From Gammaproteobacteria bacterium (GTDB taxonomy: Bacteria > Pseudomonadota > Gammaproteobacteria > Pseudomonadales > UBA5518), in assembly GCA_016705365.1 (NCBI GenBank), contig JADIYI010000006.1, positions 124,001-188,000 on the forward strand: a DNA stretch of 64,000 nucleotides, given 5' to 3'. The notes beneath the pieces were generated by a model. It ran no database searches, was not told where the DNA came from, and saw nothing but the letters and a program-made list of their open reading frames with translations. Position 1 is the first letter of the stretch. Every line of letters begins with the position of its first letter. Made by a program: the position numbers and the translations under genes. This document shows, piece after piece, positions 62,333 through 64,000 of this stretch.

Positions 62333-63444
62333 GAACCCTCGGGCGGGGACACGCTCGCCGGCAATACCGGCGTCCTGCAACTCACATCCTGGTTCTGCGC
62401 ACGATCGCGCAACACATGATCCATCAGCACGAGCGCCAGCATGGCCTCGGCGATCGGCGTGGCACGAATCCCCACGCAGGGATCATGGCGGCCATGGGTC
62501 GCGACTTCGATGGCATTGCCGAGGCTGTCGATGCTGCGGGCCGGGATGCGGATGCTCGAGGTCGCCTTGAGCGCGATCGACACCAGGATATCCTGCCCGG
62601 TCGATATGCCACCGAGGATGCCGCCGGCGTTGTTCGACAGGAAACCCCGCGGCGTCATCTCGTCGCGATGCTCGGTGCCACGTTGTTCGACCGCCGCAAA
62701 GCCGGCGCCGATCTCGACTCCCTTCACCGCATTGATACCCATCATCGCGTGCGCGATATCGGCATCCAGGCGATCGAAGACCGGCTCGCCGAAACCCGGC
62801 TGCAGACCGCTCGCCACCACGTTGATGCGTGCCCCGATCGAATCGCCCGCCTTGATCAGCGCTGCCATGTACGCTTCCAGCTGCGGCACCAGCGCCGGGT
62901 CCGGACAGAAAAACGGGTTGCGCTCCACCTGATCCCAGTCGAGCGTGGCGGCGCGGTGTGGCCCGAGTTGCGCCAGGTAGCCGCGCACCAGGATGCCGCC
63001 GCGCTCGCGCAGGAATTTTTTCGCGATCGCCCCTGCCGCGACACGCACCGCCGTCTCGCGCGCCGAGGATCGGCCGCCGCCGCGATAGTCGCGGAAGCCG
63101 TATTTCTGCGTATAGGCATAATCGGCGTGGCTGGGACGGAAGGTGTCCTTGATCGCGGTGTAGTCCTTGGATTTCTGGTCGGTATTCTCGATCAGCAGGC
63201 CGATCGGCGCGCCGGTGGTGCGCCCCTCGAACACCCCCGAAAGTATCCTGACCCGGTCCTCCTCGTTGCGCTGCGTGGTATAGCGCGAGGTGCCCGGGCG
63301 GCGCCGATCGAGATCGGGCTGCAGGTCCTGCTCGCCGAGTTCGAGCCCCGGCGGGCAACCATCGACGATGCCGCCGATGGCCGGACCATGGCTCTCACCA
63401 AAGCTGGTCAGCGTGAACAGACGCCCAATGCTATTACCCGACAT
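62329..63444 (-). CDS. aroC: Chorismate synthase AroC
   Basis: A 371-residue enzyme making chorismate from EPSP, the last shared step of aromatic amino-acid synthesis. GRLFTLTSFGESHGPAIGGI and GRSSARETAVRVAAGAIAKK are conserved FMN- and substrate-binding segments, and RHDPCVGIRATPIAEAM is near the end. The ATG at 63444 has GAGG close upstream. The gene is intact, between prmB and the transporter. Confidence 0.95.
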   Translation of the reverse strand: MSGNSIGRLFTLTSFGESHGPAIGGIVDGCPPGLELGEQDLQPDLDRRRPGTSRYTTQRNEEDRVRILSGVFEGRTTGAPIGLLIENTDQKSKDYTAIKDTFRPSHADYAYTQKYGFRDYRGGGRSSARETAVRVAAGAIAKKFLRERGGILVRGYLAQLGPHRAATLDWDQVERNPFFCPDPALVPQLEAYMAALIKAGDSIGARINVVASGLQPGFGEPVFDRLDADIAHAMMGINAVKGVEIGAGFAAVEQRGTEHRDEMTPRGFLSNNAGGILGGISTGQDILVSIALKATSSIRIPARSIDSLGNAIEVATHGRHDPCVGIRATPIAEAMLALVLMDHVLRDRAQNQDVSCRTPVLPASVSPPEGS

Positions 63445-63474
63445 GCCTCAAACCCGCTCCCGTCCCTTGACCGG

Positions 63475-63550
63475 TGACAGTAACCTTTTTGCCTGATTCG
63501 TGACAGTAACCTTTTGCCCTTGGGCCAAAGGTTAGCGTCACGAATCAGGC
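63475..63550. repeat. REP-like palindrome overlapping the prmB stop
   Basis: gcctgattcgtgac plus agtaaccttt (63491-63514) pairs with aaaggttagcgtcacgaatc plus aggc (63527-63550), with two mismatches. A third half copy, tgacagtaaccttttt, lies at 63475-63490. The right arm includes the stop codon of prmB. Confidence 0.75.
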
Positions 63551-64000
63551 CCCCAAGTCGTGCGCAGCGATCAGCGCAACCCCGTGGCCGCCCTGTTCGA
63601 ACTCCGGCCACAGGAACGGGGTCCCGGGCCAGGCGCTCTCCAGCGCCGCTGCGCTGTTACCCACTTCGAGCACCAGCAACCCGTGCGCGAGCAGATGCTT
63701 GCCCGCCTCGCCCATGATGCGGCGCACCAGGTCCAGCCCATCGTCCCCGGCCGCCAGGGCCATGCGTGGCTCATGCCGGAACTCCTTCGGCAAGGCCTCC
63801 ATGTCGGGCGCATCCACATAGGGCGGATTGCACAGGATCAGGTCATAGCGCGCATCGCCGAGGGCGTCGAACAAATCCGATTCCACCACCCTCAGCCGAT
63901 CCTCCACCCCATGCAGCGCGACGTTCTCGCGCGCCAGCGCCAGCGCTGGCGACGAGATATCGCTGATATCGACCGTGGCATCAGCAAAACGCAGTGCTGC
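63545..64000 (-). CDS. prmB: 50S ribosomal protein L3 N5-glutamine methyltransferase PrmB, C-terminal part (cut by window edge)
   Basis: About 151 residues are visible. DISDISSPALALARENVALH is a cofactor-site segment. The catalytic NPPY motif lies in LILCNPPYVDAPDMEALPKE, and FRHEPRMALAAGDDGLDLVR follows. PrmB methylates a glutamine of ribosomal protein L3. The start lies beyond the right edge. The gene order prmB-aroC-transporter is typical of Pseudomonas-like bacteria and supports the assignment against PrmC. Confidence 0.88.
   Translation of the reverse strand, partial: AALRFADATVDISDISSPALALARENVALHGVEDRLRVVESDLFDALGDARYDLILCNPPYVDAPDMEALPKEFRHEPRMALAAGDDGLDLVRRIMGEAGKHLLAHGLLVLEVGNSAAALESAWPGTPFLWPEFEQGGHGVALIAAHDLGA

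Overview
The window looks like a high-GC gammaproteobacterial chromosome, most likely in or near the Pseudomonadales/Cellvibrionales group. The evidence is the prmB-aroC-MFS gene order, the long (type II) QueF, PdxB, TusA, GcvR, and two EF-P modification genes (epmB and epmC). This assignment is inference from gene content; no rRNA is present. No prophage, CRISPR array or complete transposon was seen.

Left part (1-24 kb). A phosphatase (cut by the window edge) and a WYL regulator are followed by a minus-strand RND efflux operon (fusion protein, pump, lipoprotein, secreted protein). Next come two SnoaL-like proteins and an SDR. A bufferin-type copper/metallophore locus follows (ECF sigma, NrsF anti-sigma, Cys-rich BufA precursor, a fused BufB-BufC maturation protein, DoxX). 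Then come an acyl-CoA synthetase, an old-yellow-enzyme reductase, topoisomerase III, and a coupled FAD-oxidase / glycerol-3-P dehydrogenase / FGGY-kinase operon.

Middle part (24-49 kb). This is accessory and strongly rearranged. It holds a SprT protease coupled to a HIT-PLD-helicase-DUF3427 giant, a NERD-DUF2075 pair, an ARPP-1 gene broken by a poly-G tract, a VIT/VWA protein, and several toxin-antitoxin modules (XRE-antitoxin-MazF, HicBA, RelE/ParE with its antitoxin, an AbiEi whose AbiEii is cut off, and a HigA orphan). Among these lie fragments of RHS, DUF3604, IS3, IS6-like and IS91 genes and partial copies of neighbouring genes. Many breakpoints sit on a short repeat containing aaataaatctgtccccatat. 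About a dozen genes between 3 and 49 kb carry single-base frameshifts, several in short homopolymers. Two G-tracts look artefactual.

Right part (49-64 kb). This is clean core genome: tRNA-Ser(GGA), queF, an ABC-2 exporter, an RRM protein, tRNA-Glu(UUC), msrB, alaA, a seven-gene overlapping minus-strand operon (methyltransferase, yheU, tusA, epmC, exonuclease, pdxB, NAD-kinase-like), gcvR, an MFS transporter, aroC and prmB. Both tRNAs are followed by small non-coding elements. Their ends copy the 3' tail of the adjacent tRNA, and their interiors are strings of short hairpins that differ in sequence but keep their pairing. This is the most unusual structure in the window.
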